NCBI RefSeq assembly: GCF_000015265.1
Contig: NC_008699.1
Span: 3,844,001-3,908,000 of the forward strand
Length of the DNA stretch: 64,000 nt
Source: Nocardioides sp. JS614
Lineage (GTDB): Bacteria > Actinomycetota > Actinomycetes > Propionibacteriales > Nocardioidaceae
Reading direction: 5' to 3'
This document shows positions 32,743-41,927 of this stretch, piece by piece. Numbering within the stretch: the first letter of the stretch is position 1; each line of letters starts with the position of its first letter. Below the pieces are notes generated by a model. It made no database searches and was not told the origin of the DNA. It was given only the letters and a program-made list of their open reading frames with translations. A program made the translations under genes and the position numbers.

Positions 32743-33399
32743 CTACTCCTGGTCGGTCGGGCTCTCGGTCGGGCGCTCGGTGCGCCCGCCCATGCCGGCC
32801 TGCCGGATCAGCCCGGACACCAGCTCCTGGGCCTCGCTGATCGTCGCGTTGAGGGTCCGCAGACCGGTGTCGACGTCGCCGGCCTCCAGCGACCACTTCG
32901 CCGCCGCCATGCCCTGGACGAGCGAGTCGTTGATCTCGATGGCGTCGCGGTGCAGGAGTGCCGCCGTCTCCAGGCGCCGGCGCTCGGCCTCGTTGCGGCG
33001 CAGCCGGTCGCTGGCGTCGCCGAGCAGTACGCCGAGCAGCAGGATCGGCAGGATTCGCGAGGCCCAGCCGGCCGGGTCCAGGTGCACGCCGCGCGCGACG
33101 GCCCAGACGACGATGAGCAGCACCGCGAGCACCCCGGCGGCCGCCCCCTTCCGCAGGCCGAACGCGAACGCGACCAGCGCCACGGGGAAGACGTAGAGCA
33201 TCGAGTAGGCGTCCTCGACGGTCCCGCCGGAGAGGCGCAGCAGGAAGACGCCGACGAACATGGCCGCCACCGCGGCCCAGGTCAGTGGCGGCCGCCTCCG
33301 GAACCAGGCTTCGGTGGCGGTGCCGGTGCTCGGGCCAGGAAGCGTCATGGCTCCCAGGATGCCGCGCCGCCGCCGTCCGGCGTTGGATCGGGTACTCAT
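32743..33399 (-). CDS. Four-helix membrane protein with a coiled, DHp-like tail
   Basis: The 218-residue protein has about four membrane segments (40-55, 63-85, 89-105 and 113-125), then a helical cytoplasmic tail (RRNEAERRRLETAALLHRDAIEINDSLVQGMAAAKWSLEAGD). The tail resembles the dimerisation helices of HisKA_3 kinases, but the histidine position is not kept and no ATPase domain follows. It may be a receptor half or a dimerising membrane sensor. ATG 33399 overlaps the stop of the upstream nitronate monooxygenase gene (ATGA), which decides the start. Confidence 0.72.
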   Translation of the reverse strand: MSTRSNAGRRRRGILGAMTLPGPSTGTATEAWFRRRPPLTWAAVAAMFVGVFLLRLSGGTVEDAYSMLYVFPVALVAFAFGLRKGAAAGVLAVLLIVVWAVARGVHLDPAGWASRILPILLLGVLLGDASDRLRRNEAERRRLETAALLHRDAIEINDSLVQGMAAAKWSLEAGDVDTGLRTLNATISEAQELVSGLIRQAGMGGRTERPTESPTDQE

Positions 33400-34814
33400 C
33401 GGCCCTCCAGCCAGGCCACCGCCTGCCCGGCCGTCCAGCCGCCCGGATGGCGCTCGAGCAGGCGGCGCGGGCCGCTGAGGTCGCTCCCGAGCGTGATCAG
33501 GCCCGGCTCCCGGTAGCCGTCCGGGCGGGTCTGTCCCAGGCCGACGTCGGCGGTCAGCGCGTTGCACAGGCACCTGCGGCCGACCGTGTCGGCGAGGTCG
33601 CCGCCCTTGCGCTGGTAGACCGCCACCGGCTCGCCCGGGCACCGGTACCCGATCCGGCCCGCCGCGGTGAGGTACGGCGTGCGCAGGTAGCCCAGGTCGC
33701 ACAGCCGCTCGCGGTCCTCGTACACCTCGGACTCGGAGAGCGTGCCCTCGATCCGGGCGACCTTGAACGGGAAGCCGGTCGGCGAGGAGCGCACGTCGGT
33801 CCGTACCCGCAGCGTCCCGGCGCCGAGCTGGGCGCCGACCTGCTCACGCAGCTCGGGGCGCAGTCCCGACTCTGCGGCGAGCGCGAACAGCGTCCCGACC
33901 TGGATGCCGGCAGCCCCGGCGGCGCGGGCCGACTGCAGGCCCTCGGGCGTCCCGTGCCCGCCCGCCAGCCAGAACGGCAGGCCGAGGGCCGCGACCTTGG
34001 CGAGGTCGACCGCGTCGCGGTCGCCGTACACGGGCTCCCCGTCGTCGTCGACCACGAGCGTCCCGCGTGGCGGCGCGTTGTGGCCGCCCGCGACCGGACC
34101 CTCGATCACGAACCCGTCGGGCCGGGTCGCGTCGTCGCGGGCAAGGTAGGCGGCCAGGACGGTCGCGGACACGATGGCCAGGAACCGCGGCCGGCGCAGC
34201 GGCGGCAGGTGCCGACCGAGCAGGCCCCGCGGGTCGACCTCGATCCGCGACCGCTCGGGTGCGCCGTGCACGTCGACGCCGATCCCCCCGACGTCGCCGC
34301 GCGCGAGGTCGGTGAGCAGCTGCGGGATCTCCCGGGGCACCCCGGCCCCCATCAGGACGACGTCCACCCCGGCGAGCATCGCGCCGAGCGCGGCCGCGGG
34401 CGTGGCCAGCTGGATCTTCTCGAGGAAGTTGATGCCGACGGTCCCCTCGTGGCCCTGCTTGGCCAGCCACACCTCGGCGAAGTTGCCGAGGACGGCCAGC
34501 TCCTGGGCGTGCCGGCTGGGCCGCAGCGACGGCTTCGGCGTCGGCCGGTACGGGCGGCCCGGCGTCCGGCCCTCGGGGAGGTGGTAGCGGTCGAGCGCCC
34601 GGGCGACCATCGCCTGGTCGGGGAACGCGGCCAGGGCGCGCCGGGCGTGCCCGTCCGGGTCGCCGTCCTGCAGCCGGCGGGCGAGCGTCGCGTCGAGCGC
34701 CGTACCGGAGACCACGCCGAGGTGGCCGGCCAGGGCCACGGACCGGGCGAGCTGCCAGGACGAGACGCCGACCCCCATCCCACCTTGGATGATGGACGGT
34801 GTCGTACCGGGCAC
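33396..34814 (-). CDS. Nitronate monooxygenase-family FMN protein (NPD)
   Basis: This 472-residue FMN TIM-barrel protein contains IIQGGMGVGVSSWQLARSVALAGHLGVVSGTALD at the N-terminus, PDGFVIEGPVAGGHNAPPRG near 235 and AGAAGIQVGTLFALAAESGL near 320. It is longer than typical nitronate monooxygenases (about 330-380) through a C-terminal Cys-containing extension (RRCLCNALTADVGLGQTR). GTG 34814 follows GGAGAG. The substrate is unclear; some long members act in lipid or polyketide pathways. Confidence 0.82.
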   Translation of the reverse strand: MPGTTPSIIQGGMGVGVSSWQLARSVALAGHLGVVSGTALDATLARRLQDGDPDGHARRALAAFPDQAMVARALDRYHLPEGRTPGRPYRPTPKPSLRPSRHAQELAVLGNFAEVWLAKQGHEGTVGINFLEKIQLATPAAALGAMLAGVDVVLMGAGVPREIPQLLTDLARGDVGGIGVDVHGAPERSRIEVDPRGLLGRHLPPLRRPRFLAIVSATVLAAYLARDDATRPDGFVIEGPVAGGHNAPPRGTLVVDDDGEPVYGDRDAVDLAKVAALGLPFWLAGGHGTPEGLQSARAAGAAGIQVGTLFALAAESGLRPELREQVGAQLGAGTLRVRTDVRSSPTGFPFKVARIEGTLSESEVYEDRERLCDLGYLRTPYLTAAGRIGYRCPGEPVAVYQRKGGDLADTVGRRCLCNALTADVGLGQTRPDGYREPGLITLGSDLSGPRRLLERHPGGWTAGQAVAWLEGR

Positions 34815-34991
34815 GGGCTCTCCTCACGTCGGACGGCTGCGGGACACAGACCGCTCCGCAGGTTCGCAGGCGCGCCCGGGCCGCGCCCAGGGCCGAAGGA
34901 CCCTCAGTCGTCGCCGGTTCGGGAAGAATTGCAACCCTTCCGCCCACGATCGCGTCTTGGGGGTGTGTTGACGGAGGAACGAGGAGCCACG

Positions 34992-35510
34992 ATGACGGAG
35001 CGGGACGCCGACTTCACGGCGTACCTCCAGGCCCGCCTGGGGCGCCTGCTCCGGATCGCGTACCTGCTCACCGGGGACCAGCACCAGGCCGAGGACCTGC
35101 TGCAGACCTCGCTGGCCAAGCTCTACCTGTCGTGGGACAGGGTCCGCGACCGCGGCTCGGTGGACGCCTACGTCCGCCGGATCATGGTCAACGAGAACAA
35201 CTCGCTGTGGCGTCGCGGCTGGAAGCGGCGCGAGGCGCCGACCGACGTGGTGCCCGAGGGCAGTCCCGTCCACGACGCGTACGACGAGGGTCTCGGCGCG
35301 GCGGTGTGGGCGGTCGTCCAGACGCTGCCCCGCAAGGCCCGGGCCGTGGTCGTGCTGCGCTACTACGAGCAGCTGTCCGAGGCCGAGACCGCCGACGTGC
35401 TCGGCATCTCCGTCGGCACCGTGAAGTCACAGACCAGCCGGGCGCTCGCCGCGCTGCGCGAGCGAACGCCCGCCGACCTGAGCCCGACGCACCGGGAGGA
35501 GGAGCGATGA
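34992..35510 (+). CDS. ECF RNA polymerase sigma factor, SigE-like family
   Basis: The 172 residues carry region 2 (LLRIAYLLTGDQHQAEDLLQTSLAKLYLSW, about 18-47) and region 4 (LPRKARAVVVLRYYEQLSEAETADVLGISVGTVKSQTSRALAALR, about 112-156). The pattern fits the actinobacterial SigE-70 (TIGR02983) group. ATG 34992 is preferred because GAGGAG lies 5 bases upstream, although the frame is open much further. Its stop overlaps the next gene (ATGA), which probably encodes its membrane partner. Confidence 0.9.
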   Translation: MTERDADFTAYLQARLGRLLRIAYLLTGDQHQAEDLLQTSLAKLYLSWDRVRDRGSVDAYVRRIMVNENNSLWRRGWKRREAPTDVVPEGSPVHDAYDEGLGAAVWAVVQTLPRKARAVVVLRYYEQLSEAETADVLGISVGTVKSQTSRALAALRERTPADLSPTHREEER

Positions 35511-36646
35511 CCGAGGAGATCTTCGTCCGCGAGCTGGAGCGCCGCGCCGAGCGTGAGTACGGCGGGGTCCACGGCGCGCCGCTCACCTTCGACGACGTCC
35601 GGGGCAAGGCGCACAGCATCCGCCGGCGCCGCCGGACCGCCGCGGCCGGTGCCGTGGCCGCCGCGGTCGCCGTCGCGATCCTGGTCCCGACCGTGCTGAC
35701 CGGAGGCACGCCGCGGTCCGAGCACCCCGTGCCCGCGCCGGCACCGGACGTGCCCGGCGCGTCGGTGCTGCACGACGGCGTGGTCACCCGCCCCGACGGC
35801 AGCACCGTGCCGGTGGACGTGTCCAACGAGAACGTCACCAGCTTCGGGGTGCTGACCGACGGGCGGGTGGTCGTCGCCCTCCAGAGGCCGTACGCAGTCC
35901 GGGTCTTCGCGCCCGACGGCAGCCTGCAGGCGACGTACCCGGTCCAGGCGAACGTGGTCAGGATGAGCGCCGACGACAGTGTCGCGGCGTGGGTCGACGA
36001 GGACTACCGGACCGCGGTGCTGCGCAGCGGCGCCGCCGAGCCGGCCACGATGGACGGGCCGCCCTCGCCCGGTGGGGAGTCCCCGGGGAGCATCGACGCG
36101 GTGCTCGACGCCGAGCACCTGCTCGTGGGGGACTTCAGCACGACGACCGGGATGCTGACCCCCGAGGGCGTCACCGACCTGGCGACCACCCAGCCGCTGC
36201 GCGTGAGCGACGTCAGCCCGGACGGCGAGCTGTGGGCGGTGCAGTACGCCGACGACGCCGACCCCCAGTTCGGTTGCGCGGGGCTCTATGACCCGGAGGC
36301 GGGGGCGATGGCGGCGCGCAGCTGCGAGGTCGCGAACCTGAGGTTCGCCCCCGACGGGGAGCACCTGCTGAGCCTGAAGGGTGACAACAACATGTTCGGT
36401 GAGGGCACGGTCCTCGACCTGGACCTCCGACCGGTCGGCAGCTTCGCCTCCGAGGGCAAGGGCGACGTGATCAGCCGGGCGGCCTGGGCCGATGCGACGC
36501 ACGTGCTCGTCAGCGGCACGAACTGGACGACCAGCACCTGGTCGGTGACCAGGGTCGGGCTCGCGTGGGACGACCCGCAGGTCGTCGTACCCGAGGGCCC
36601 CGGCGGCAACCCGGAGGAGGTCGCGGAGTACCTCCTCTCGGAGTGA
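35507..36646 (+). CDS. Single-pass membrane protein, putative anti-sigma partner
   Basis: The 379 residues comprise a cytoplasmic N-terminal stretch (about 1-43, ending RRRRRT), one membrane helix (about 44-65), a Pro-rich linker, and an outer domain with repeated beta-strand units that suggests a propeller (APDGSLQATY, SPDGELWAVQ, APDGEHLLSL). No zinc HxxxCxxC motif is seen, so it is not a ZAS-type anti-sigma factor. The overlap with the sigma gene supports a regulatory role; this is inference. Confidence 0.75.
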   Translation: MTEEIFVRELERRAEREYGGVHGAPLTFDDVRGKAHSIRRRRRTAAAGAVAAAVAVAILVPTVLTGGTPRSEHPVPAPAPDVPGASVLHDGVVTRPDGSTVPVDVSNENVTSFGVLTDGRVVVALQRPYAVRVFAPDGSLQATYPVQANVVRMSADDSVAAWVDEDYRTAVLRSGAAEPATMDGPPSPGGESPGSIDAVLDAEHLLVGDFSTTTGMLTPEGVTDLATTQPLRVSDVSPDGELWAVQYADDADPQFGCAGLYDPEAGAMAARSCEVANLRFAPDGEHLLSLKGDNNMFGEGTVLDLDLRPVGSFASEGKGDVISRAAWADATHVLVSGTNWTTSTWSVTRVGLAWDDPQVVVPEGPGGNPEEVAEYLLSE

Positions 36647-36690
36647 AAGAGGTCTACTTAAGTCGGAGGCGGGCCGGCCGTTCCCCTCGC

Positions 36691-36696
36691 TAGGGT
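36691..36696 (+). promoter_or_regulatory. -10 element of the leaderless MMPL gene
   Basis: TAGGGT lies 8 bases before GTG 36705, without a ribosome-binding site. Confidence 0.45.
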
Positions 36697-36704
36697 GGTG
36701 CAAC

Positions 36705-38864
36705 GTGTTCGCCGCTCTTGGTCGCCTCGTCTCCCGTCGTCCCTGGCTCGTCATCGCCGCGTGGGTGGTGCTCGCCGTCGCCGTCATCTCGCTGGCGCCG
36801 GCCCTCGAGACCACCCAGCAGGAGGAGGAGTTCCTCCCCGACCACTACGAGTCGGTCCAGGCCTTCAAGATCCAGGACGAGGAGTTCCCGGGCGCCACGA
36901 CGCCGGCCGCCCTGATCGTCTTCGAGCGCACGGACGGCGCGGCGCTGACCGAGGACGACCAGGCCGAGGTCGGCCGGATCGCCGAGGAGCTCGGGCCGGA
37001 GCTCGGCGAGAAGACGTTCGTCCAGCAGGTCGTCACCGCCGGCCCGGACGGCAAGCCCAACGTCTCCGAGGACGGCCAGGTGCAGATCGGCATCATCGGC
37101 CTCGCCGACGGATCGACCGGATTCGACCAGCAGGCCTTCGACGACGCCAAGGGCCTGCGCACGGACCTGACCGACCTGACCGAGGGCACCGATCTGCGCG
37201 CGCAGACGACCGGCTCGGTGCCGCAGGGCCTGGACTCCCAGGAGTCCGGTGACCGGGCCCTCGCGATCGTCGCTATCGCGACGGTCGTGCTGATCGTCGT
37301 CCTCCTTGCCCTGATCTTCCGCAGCGTGATCATCTGCCTGATGCCGGTGGTCGTGGTGACCGTCGTGTCGATGGTCGCGACCGGCCTGATCGGGTGGGCC
37401 AACGAGATCTTCGACCTCAAGGCAGACTCGTCGATCCAGACGATCCTCGTCGTGGTGCTCTACGGCATCGGCACCGACTACATCCTGTTCTTCCTGTTCC
37501 GCTACCGCGAGCGGCTGCGCCAGGGCGAGGACACCCGGGCCTCGGTGGTGCACGCGCTCGAGCGCGCCGGAGAGGCGATCGCCTCTGCCGGCGGCGCGGT
37601 CATCGTGGCCTTCCTCGCGCTGCTGTTGAGCTCGCTGGGCATCTTCCAGGCCATCGGCCCGGCGCTCGCGATCGCGGTGGCGGTCACGCTGCTGGCGGCG
37701 CTCACGCTCGTGCCCGCGGTCGTGACCGTGCTCGGCCGGGCGCTGTTCTGGCCCTCGAAGAAGTGGCGCGAGGAGCCGAAGAGCGCCCGCTTCGCGCGGA
37801 TCGGTGACTCGCTCGGCCACCGCCCCGGCACCTTCGCGGGAGTCGCGGGAGCCGCGCTCGCCGTACTCGCCGTGTTCGCGTTCAGCTTCAACCCGTCCTT
37901 CGACTTCAACTCCAGCCTCCCCGACGACGTCGAGTCGACGAAGGGCCTCGAGACGTTCCAGGAGCACTTCGCCGCCGGCGCCAGCGAGCCGGTGCCGGTG
38001 ATCCTCCGGGCCGACGACGGCGCGCTCGACGAAGGCGGTCTGGAGGCGTTCGGGGCCGCACTCGGGAAGGCCGAGGGCGTGGCGCAGGTCTACCCCGCCC
38101 AGCTGTCCGAGGACGGCACGGCCGCCCAGTTCAGCGTCGTGCTCGACAGCGACCCGGCCTCAGACCAGGCCCTCGACGACGTCAAGGGACCGGTCCGCGA
38201 TGCCGCCCACGAGGCGGCACCCGACGGCACCGAGGCGTTCGTGGGCGGTACGCCGGGCATCTTCGCCGACCTGCAGTCGGCGATGATCCGCGACTACAAG
38301 GTCGTGTTCCCGGTCGCCGCGCTCGTGATCATGCTGATCCTCGCGCTGCTGCTGCGCAGCCTGGTCGCACCGTGGTACCTGATGGCGGCGGTGGGCCTGA
38401 GCTTCGCCGCCACCCTGGGTGCGACCGTCATCGCGTTCCAGGGCATCGGTGGTGACGACGGGCTGATCTTCATGCTGCCGATCTACATCTACCTGTTCGT
38501 CACGGCCCTGGGCACCGACTACAACATCTTGATGATCGCCCGGTTGCGCGAGGAGGCCCGGGAGGGCCGGAGCCCACGCGCCGCGGCCGCCGAGGCGCTC
38601 AAGCACGCCGGCCCGACGATCGCGGCGGCCGGCGTGATCCTGGCCGGCACGTTCGCCTCGCTGATGCTCAGCGGCAACAGCCTGATGATGTCGATGGGCT
38701 TCGCGCTGTCCTTCGGCATCTTCATCGCGGCGTTCGTGATGGCGATGTTCTTCACTCCCGCACTCACCGCGCTGATCGGGCACGCCGCCTGGTGGCCGGG
38801 CCACGGGGACCGGGAGGAGCCCCATGAGCTGTCCGAGGTCCCCGCCGCCGCGGATACTCCCTGA
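36705..38864 (+). CDS. MMPL-family RND-type transporter
   Basis: The 719-residue membrane protein has the MMPL layout: one helix near residue 15, an outer domain, five helices (about 187-345) including the GIGTDYILFFLFRYRE motif, a second outer domain, and five more helices (about 525-695) with ALGTDYNILMIARLREE. The two GTDY motifs carry the proton-relay Asp-Tyr pairs. Relatives move lipids or drugs across the membrane. The last three codons and the stop (DTP-TGA) lie inside the 64-bp repeat at 38853-38916. Confidence 0.9.
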   Translation: MFAALGRLVSRRPWLVIAAWVVLAVAVISLAPALETTQQEEEFLPDHYESVQAFKIQDEEFPGATTPAALIVFERTDGAALTEDDQAEVGRIAEELGPELGEKTFVQQVVTAGPDGKPNVSEDGQVQIGIIGLADGSTGFDQQAFDDAKGLRTDLTDLTEGTDLRAQTTGSVPQGLDSQESGDRALAIVAIATVVLIVVLLALIFRSVIICLMPVVVVTVVSMVATGLIGWANEIFDLKADSSIQTILVVVLYGIGTDYILFFLFRYRERLRQGEDTRASVVHALERAGEAIASAGGAVIVAFLALLLSSLGIFQAIGPALAIAVAVTLLAALTLVPAVVTVLGRALFWPSKKWREEPKSARFARIGDSLGHRPGTFAGVAGAALAVLAVFAFSFNPSFDFNSSLPDDVESTKGLETFQEHFAAGASEPVPVILRADDGALDEGGLEAFGAALGKAEGVAQVYPAQLSEDGTAAQFSVVLDSDPASDQALDDVKGPVRDAAHEAAPDGTEAFVGGTPGIFADLQSAMIRDYKVVFPVAALVIMLILALLLRSLVAPWYLMAAVGLSFAATLGATVIAFQGIGGDDGLIFMLPIYIYLFVTALGTDYNILMIARLREEAREGRSPRAAAAEALKHAGPTIAAAGVILAGTFASLMLSGNSLMMSMGFALSFGIFIAAFVMAMFFTPALTALIGHAAWWPGHGDREEPHELSEVPAAADTP

Positions 38865-38916
38865 CGGTTGTGGGGCTCGGGAGCGTTCCCACACCGCGCA
38901 AACGTCAGGGACTACC
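38853..38916. repeat. REP-like palindrome family C, copy 1, between convergent genes
   Basis: The 64-bp element has outer arms around CTCCCTGACG and CGTCAGGGAC. It is the inverted counterpart of 52741-52804, with the same length and ends (GATA/TATC type). It begins inside the MMPL coding end and finishes 15 bases before the tsaD stop, so it probably serves both genes as a terminator. Confidence 0.75.
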
Positions 38917-38931
38917 GCAGCGGAGTGGTCC

Positions 38932-39978
38932 TCAGACGAGAACCTCGGTCACGGGGAGCGAGGAGTCGGCGGGGAGGTCCAGGGGGGACGGGGTGCGGCC
39001 GCGGGCGACCATCTCGGCGCCCAGAGCGGCGACCATGGCGCCGTTGTCGGTGCACAGGCCGGGACGGGGCACCCGGACCCGGATCCCCCGCGCCGCGGCG
39101 CGCTCCTCCGCCAGCACGCGCAGCCGGGAGTTCGCGGCGACCCCACCGCCGATGAGGAGGTCCTCGATGCCCGCACTGGACGCCGCGTCGATCGCCTTGC
39201 GGGTCAGCACGTCGCAGACCGCCTCCTGGAAGCTCGCCGCCACGTCGGCCACCGGCACCGGCTCGCCGGACCGCTCCCGTGCCTCGACCCACCGCGCGAC
39301 CGCGGTCTTGAGGCCCGAGAACGAGAAGTCGAAGCGGTGCCGCTCGAGGTCGCGGCGGCTGGTCAGGCCGCGCGGGAAGTCGACGTACACGGTGCTGCCC
39401 TCGCGGGCCGCACGGTCGATGTAGGGGCCACCGGGGAACGGCAGGCCGAGCAGCCGGGCCACCTTGTCGAAGGCCTCGCCGGCGGCGTCGTCGATGGTCG
39501 CCCCCATCGGGTCCACCCCGGAGGTGACGTCCTCGACCCGCAGCAGGCTGGAGTGGCCGCCGCTGACCAGCAGCGCGAGGCAGGGCTCGGGCAGCGGGCC
39601 GTGCTCGAGCTGGTCGACGGCAACGTGCGCCGCGAGGTGGTTCACGCCGTAGATCGGCTTGCCGAGGCCGACCGCGAGCGCCTTCGCGGCGGCTACCCCC
39701 ACCATCAACGCCCCGGCCAACCCCGGTCCGCTGGTGACCGCGATCGCGTCGACGTCGTACAGGCGGATGCCGGCCGTCTCGCAGGCCCGTTCGATGGTCG
39801 GCACCATCGCCTCGAGGTGGGCGCGACTCGCGACCTCGGGCACCACCCCGCCGAAGCGGGCGTGCTCGTCGACGCTGCTCGCCACCGCGTCCGCGAGCAG
39901 GGTGTGCCCACGGACGATGCCGACACCGGTCTCGTCGCACGAGGTCTCGATGCCGAGGACCAGGGGTTCGCTGCTCAC
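38932..39978 (-). CDS. tsaD: tRNA N6-threonylcarbamoyladenosine synthase component TsaD
   Basis: TsaD transfers threonylcarbamoyl to A37 of ANN-decoding tRNAs. The 348 residues have GIETSCDETGVGIV, the metal ligands His114 and His118 (VNHLAAH), LVSGGHSSL, FDKVARLLGLPFPGGP and GGGVAANSRLR with a late CTDNGAM Asp. GTG 39978 has CACAAT six bases upstream, a possible leaderless -10. In most actinobacteria tsaB-rimI-tsaD are contiguous; here 2.1 kb separates rimI from tsaD. Confidence 0.95.
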   Translation of the reverse strand: MSSEPLVLGIETSCDETGVGIVRGHTLLADAVASSVDEHARFGGVVPEVASRAHLEAMVPTIERACETAGIRLYDVDAIAVTSGPGLAGALMVGVAAAKALAVGLGKPIYGVNHLAAHVAVDQLEHGPLPEPCLALLVSGGHSSLLRVEDVTSGVDPMGATIDDAAGEAFDKVARLLGLPFPGGPYIDRAAREGSTVYVDFPRGLTSRRDLERHRFDFSFSGLKTAVARWVEARERSGEPVPVADVAASFQEAVCDVLTRKAIDAASSAGIEDLLIGGGVAANSRLRVLAEERAAARGIRVRVPRPGLCTDNGAMVAALGAEMVARGRTPSPLDLPADSSLPVTEVLV

Positions 39979-40109
39979 CGCTCCATTGTGCCGACCGGGG
40001 CACGCCGGCGATCGGCCACCCTCTTACGGGTGTGTCCCACTTCTCGGACCCCTCCAGCCGTGGAAGTCCCTACGCGCTCTCATGCCGAGATTCGTGCGGC
40101 CACGACTGG

Positions 40110-40559
40110 TCAAGTGGAGGCCAGCTCGCTCTTGATGGTCTTCATGGCGAAGCGCGATTGGAGGCGTCCCATCCCCGGCAGCGCCATCAACTCTTCAGTC
40201 ATGAAGACCTCGTAGGCATGCAGGTCGGCTACCGCCACCAGCGCGAGGTAGTCGGGCTGCCCGAACATGCGGCGTGCCTCGATTACTTCGTCGAAGGCGA
40301 TCAGGCCGGACTCGAAGTCCTTGACCGTGGCCTTGGCCTGGTTGGCCAGTTCGAACTCGACATGGACCTCGAACGCTCGGCCGACCGCAGCCGGGTTGAT
40401 CCTGGCGTGGTAGCCGAGGATGACCCCTTCGGCCTCCAGGCGGCGGACCCGGCGCAGACACGGGGACGGCGTAAGTCCTACTAGGTCGGCAAGTTCCGTG
40501 TTTGTGAGGTGAGCGTCCCGACGCAGGTGCTCGATGATTGCGCGATCTGTACGGTCCAT
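40110..40559 (-). CDS. Lrp/AsnC-family transcriptional regulator
   Basis: The 149 residues have an N-terminal winged helix-turn-helix (DRTDRAIIEHLRRDAHLTNTELADLVGLTPSPCLRRVRRLEAEGVI, about 2-47) and a RAM ligand-binding domain. ATG 40559 starts at the usual MDRTD; the open frame upstream is not family-like. It is divergent from a LysE exporter, with an inverted repeat between them, so it probably senses an amino acid and controls its export. Confidence 0.9.
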   Translation of the reverse strand: MDRTDRAIIEHLRRDAHLTNTELADLVGLTPSPCLRRVRRLEAEGVILGYHARINPAAVGRAFEVHVEFELANQAKATVKDFESGLIAFDEVIEARRMFGQPDYLALVAVADLHAYEVFMTEELMALPGMGRLQSRFAMKTIKSELAST

Positions 40560-40581
40560 AGCGGAATAGTGCGCCGGCGAG

Positions 40582-40602
40582 GCGAACGACTGCAATGTTC
40601 GC
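40582..40602. promoter_or_regulatory. Putative Lrp operator between lrp and lysE-like gene
   Basis: GCGAAC-N9-GTTCGC forms a symmetric site in the 107-base divergent gap, 23 bases from the regulator start and 25 bases before a TAGCGT -10 (40627-40632) for the exporter. Its position suits control of both genes. Confidence 0.5.
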
Positions 40603-40666
40603 AATCGGTCGTCACGGCTTTCGCCCTAGCGTTGCTGCTGCACCACCCGGAACGATGGAGAGATCC

Positions 40667-41296
40667 GTGGAAGTGTCAGCGCTAGCGGCGTTCATCGGCG
40701 TCGCGACGACCCTCGTCATCGTGCCCGGTCCGGACTGGGCCGTCGTCCTCGGCGCCGGACCGCGTCGGTCACTCGTGTTACCCACCGTCAGCGGGCTGGC
40801 GATCGGGTACATCGTCATCACTGCAGTCGTGGTCGCCGGCATGGCACCCCTAGTCGCAGCCGAGCCCGCAGCCCTCACCGCCCTGTCTGTTGTCGGTGGC
40901 GTCTACCTGCTCTACGTCGGCGTCGGCATCGTGCGGTCGCCGAACCGGGGTGTCGTACCAACAGCCACGTCATCGAGCCGTGACGCGGTACATGCCCTGG
41001 GTCGTGGCGTCGGAGTCAGCGCCCTGAACCCCAAGTCCCTCCTGTTCTTCCTGGCGTTCCTGCCCCAGTTCGCGCGCACCAGCGCTCCATGGCCCTTCGC
41101 GGTCCAACTCGCAGTCCTCGGCCTCACCTGGGTCGCCATCGCCGCAACCTTCTACTTCGCCCTCGGATTCGCCGTCCAGACCGCCCTGACACGAAGACCA
41201 CGCGTGACCTCCAGACTCGCCTGGATCTCAGGGGCAGCCATGCTTCTCGCCGGCTCCGCACTCCTCGCCGAACAGGTCATCCGCGCCGTGCACTGA
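40667..41296 (+). CDS. LysE-family amino-acid exporter
   Basis: The 209-residue protein has about six membrane segments and the LysE/RhtB signature VIVPGPDWAVVLGAGPRRSL near the N-terminus, plus SALNPKSLLFFLAFLPQF at about 120. GTG 40667 is chosen because GGAGAG lies a few bases upstream and the start then fits the family; ATG 40655 is the alternative and would add four residues (MERS). It is controlled, by inference, by the divergent Lrp regulator. Confidence 0.88.
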   Translation: MEVSALAAFIGVATTLVIVPGPDWAVVLGAGPRRSLVLPTVSGLAIGYIVITAVVVAGMAPLVAAEPAALTALSVVGGVYLLYVGVGIVRSPNRGVVPTATSSSRDAVHALGRGVGVSALNPKSLLFFLAFLPQFARTSAPWPFAVQLAVLGLTWVAIAATFYFALGFAVQTALTRRPRVTSRLAWISGAAMLLAGSALLAEQVIRAVH

Positions 41297-41356
41297 CCCT
41301 GACCAAGTCCAGGGCCCGCAATGTTCTCGACCGCACTCATCTGCCGCCGAGCGCGC

Positions 41357-41719
41357 TCAATGCCAGCGCACCAGAGTTGCTGCGATTTCGTCGAGAGGCG
41401 CTTCTCTGCGCGCCACGGACATCACGAGCTCAAAGGCAGGATCATCGGGCGCACCGAGGTCGACGCCGTTGAGGCCGTAGAAGACGACAACGGCCAGCCA
41501 ACCCAGTCGCTTGTTTCCATCGACGAGCGCATGGTTGCCAACGAGTGAGTCGAGCAGCGCTGCTGCCTTGCGGTCCACGTCCTGGTAGGCCTCGTGTCCG
41601 TACAGGACAGCCCCCGGCCGATGAGCTGCCGAGTCCAGCAGACCCACGTCGCGCACCGGTCCGACCCCGAGGTCCGCCACGAGGGACAGGAGATCCTCGA
41701 CCGTGAGCAGAACCGTCAA
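41357..41719 (-). CDS. doc: Doc-type (Fic-fold) toxin of a toxin-antitoxin pair
   Basis: The 120 residues have the Fic core NHALVDGNKRLGWLAVVVF (about 62-80), i.e. H-x3-D-G-N-K-R as in Doc (death-on-curing) kinases, which phosphorylate EF-Tu in the studied case. The only plausible start is TTG 41719, which overlaps the antitoxin stop (TTGA). A weak start coupled to the antitoxin would keep toxin output low. It converges with the lysE-like gene. Confidence 0.85.
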   Translation of the reverse strand: MTVLLTVEDLLSLVADLGVGPVRDVGLLDSAAHRPGAVLYGHEAYQDVDRKAAALLDSLVGNHALVDGNKRLGWLAVVVFYGLNGVDLGAPDDPAFELVMSVARREAPLDEIAATLVRWH

Positions 41720-41919
41720 CGGCCGAGCCGGTCCAGTACGTCTGCATAGCGCTCACGAGCCCGGGCAGACAGGTCGGCCACCTTGGCCTGGTGCGCATGG
41801 CGAGAGGCCGCCTCACGGATCGCGCGCAGGGTCGCCTCGTGTCGACTCACCCCCTCAGCCTCCGCCAGCGCGGCCAGGAGACGCTCGTCCTCTGAACTCA
41901 ATCGCAAAGTCATGGCCAT
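41716..41919 (-). CDS. Ribbon-helix-helix antitoxin paired with Doc
   Basis: The 67-residue protein has a CopG/Arc-like ribbon-helix-helix start (MAMTLRLSSEDERLLAALAEAEGVSRHEATLRAIREAA) and a charged C-terminal helix likely to wrap the toxin. ATG 41919 has a TATCAT -10 six bases upstream and no ribosome site, suggesting a leaderless message; upstream in-frame ATGs would extend through the operator. Pairing Doc with an RHH protein rather than Phd is known in actinobacteria. Confidence 0.82.
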   Translation of the reverse strand: MAMTLRLSSEDERLLAALAEAEGVSRHEATLRAIREAASRHAHQAKVADLSARARERYADVLDRLGR

Positions 41920-41927
41920 CCCGCGAT

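Noticed and set aside
38853..38916. Terminal inverted repeats of an insertion sequence
   Set aside because: The two copies of this element (here and 52741) do not bracket a transposase; the 14 kb between them are ordinary chromosomal genes.
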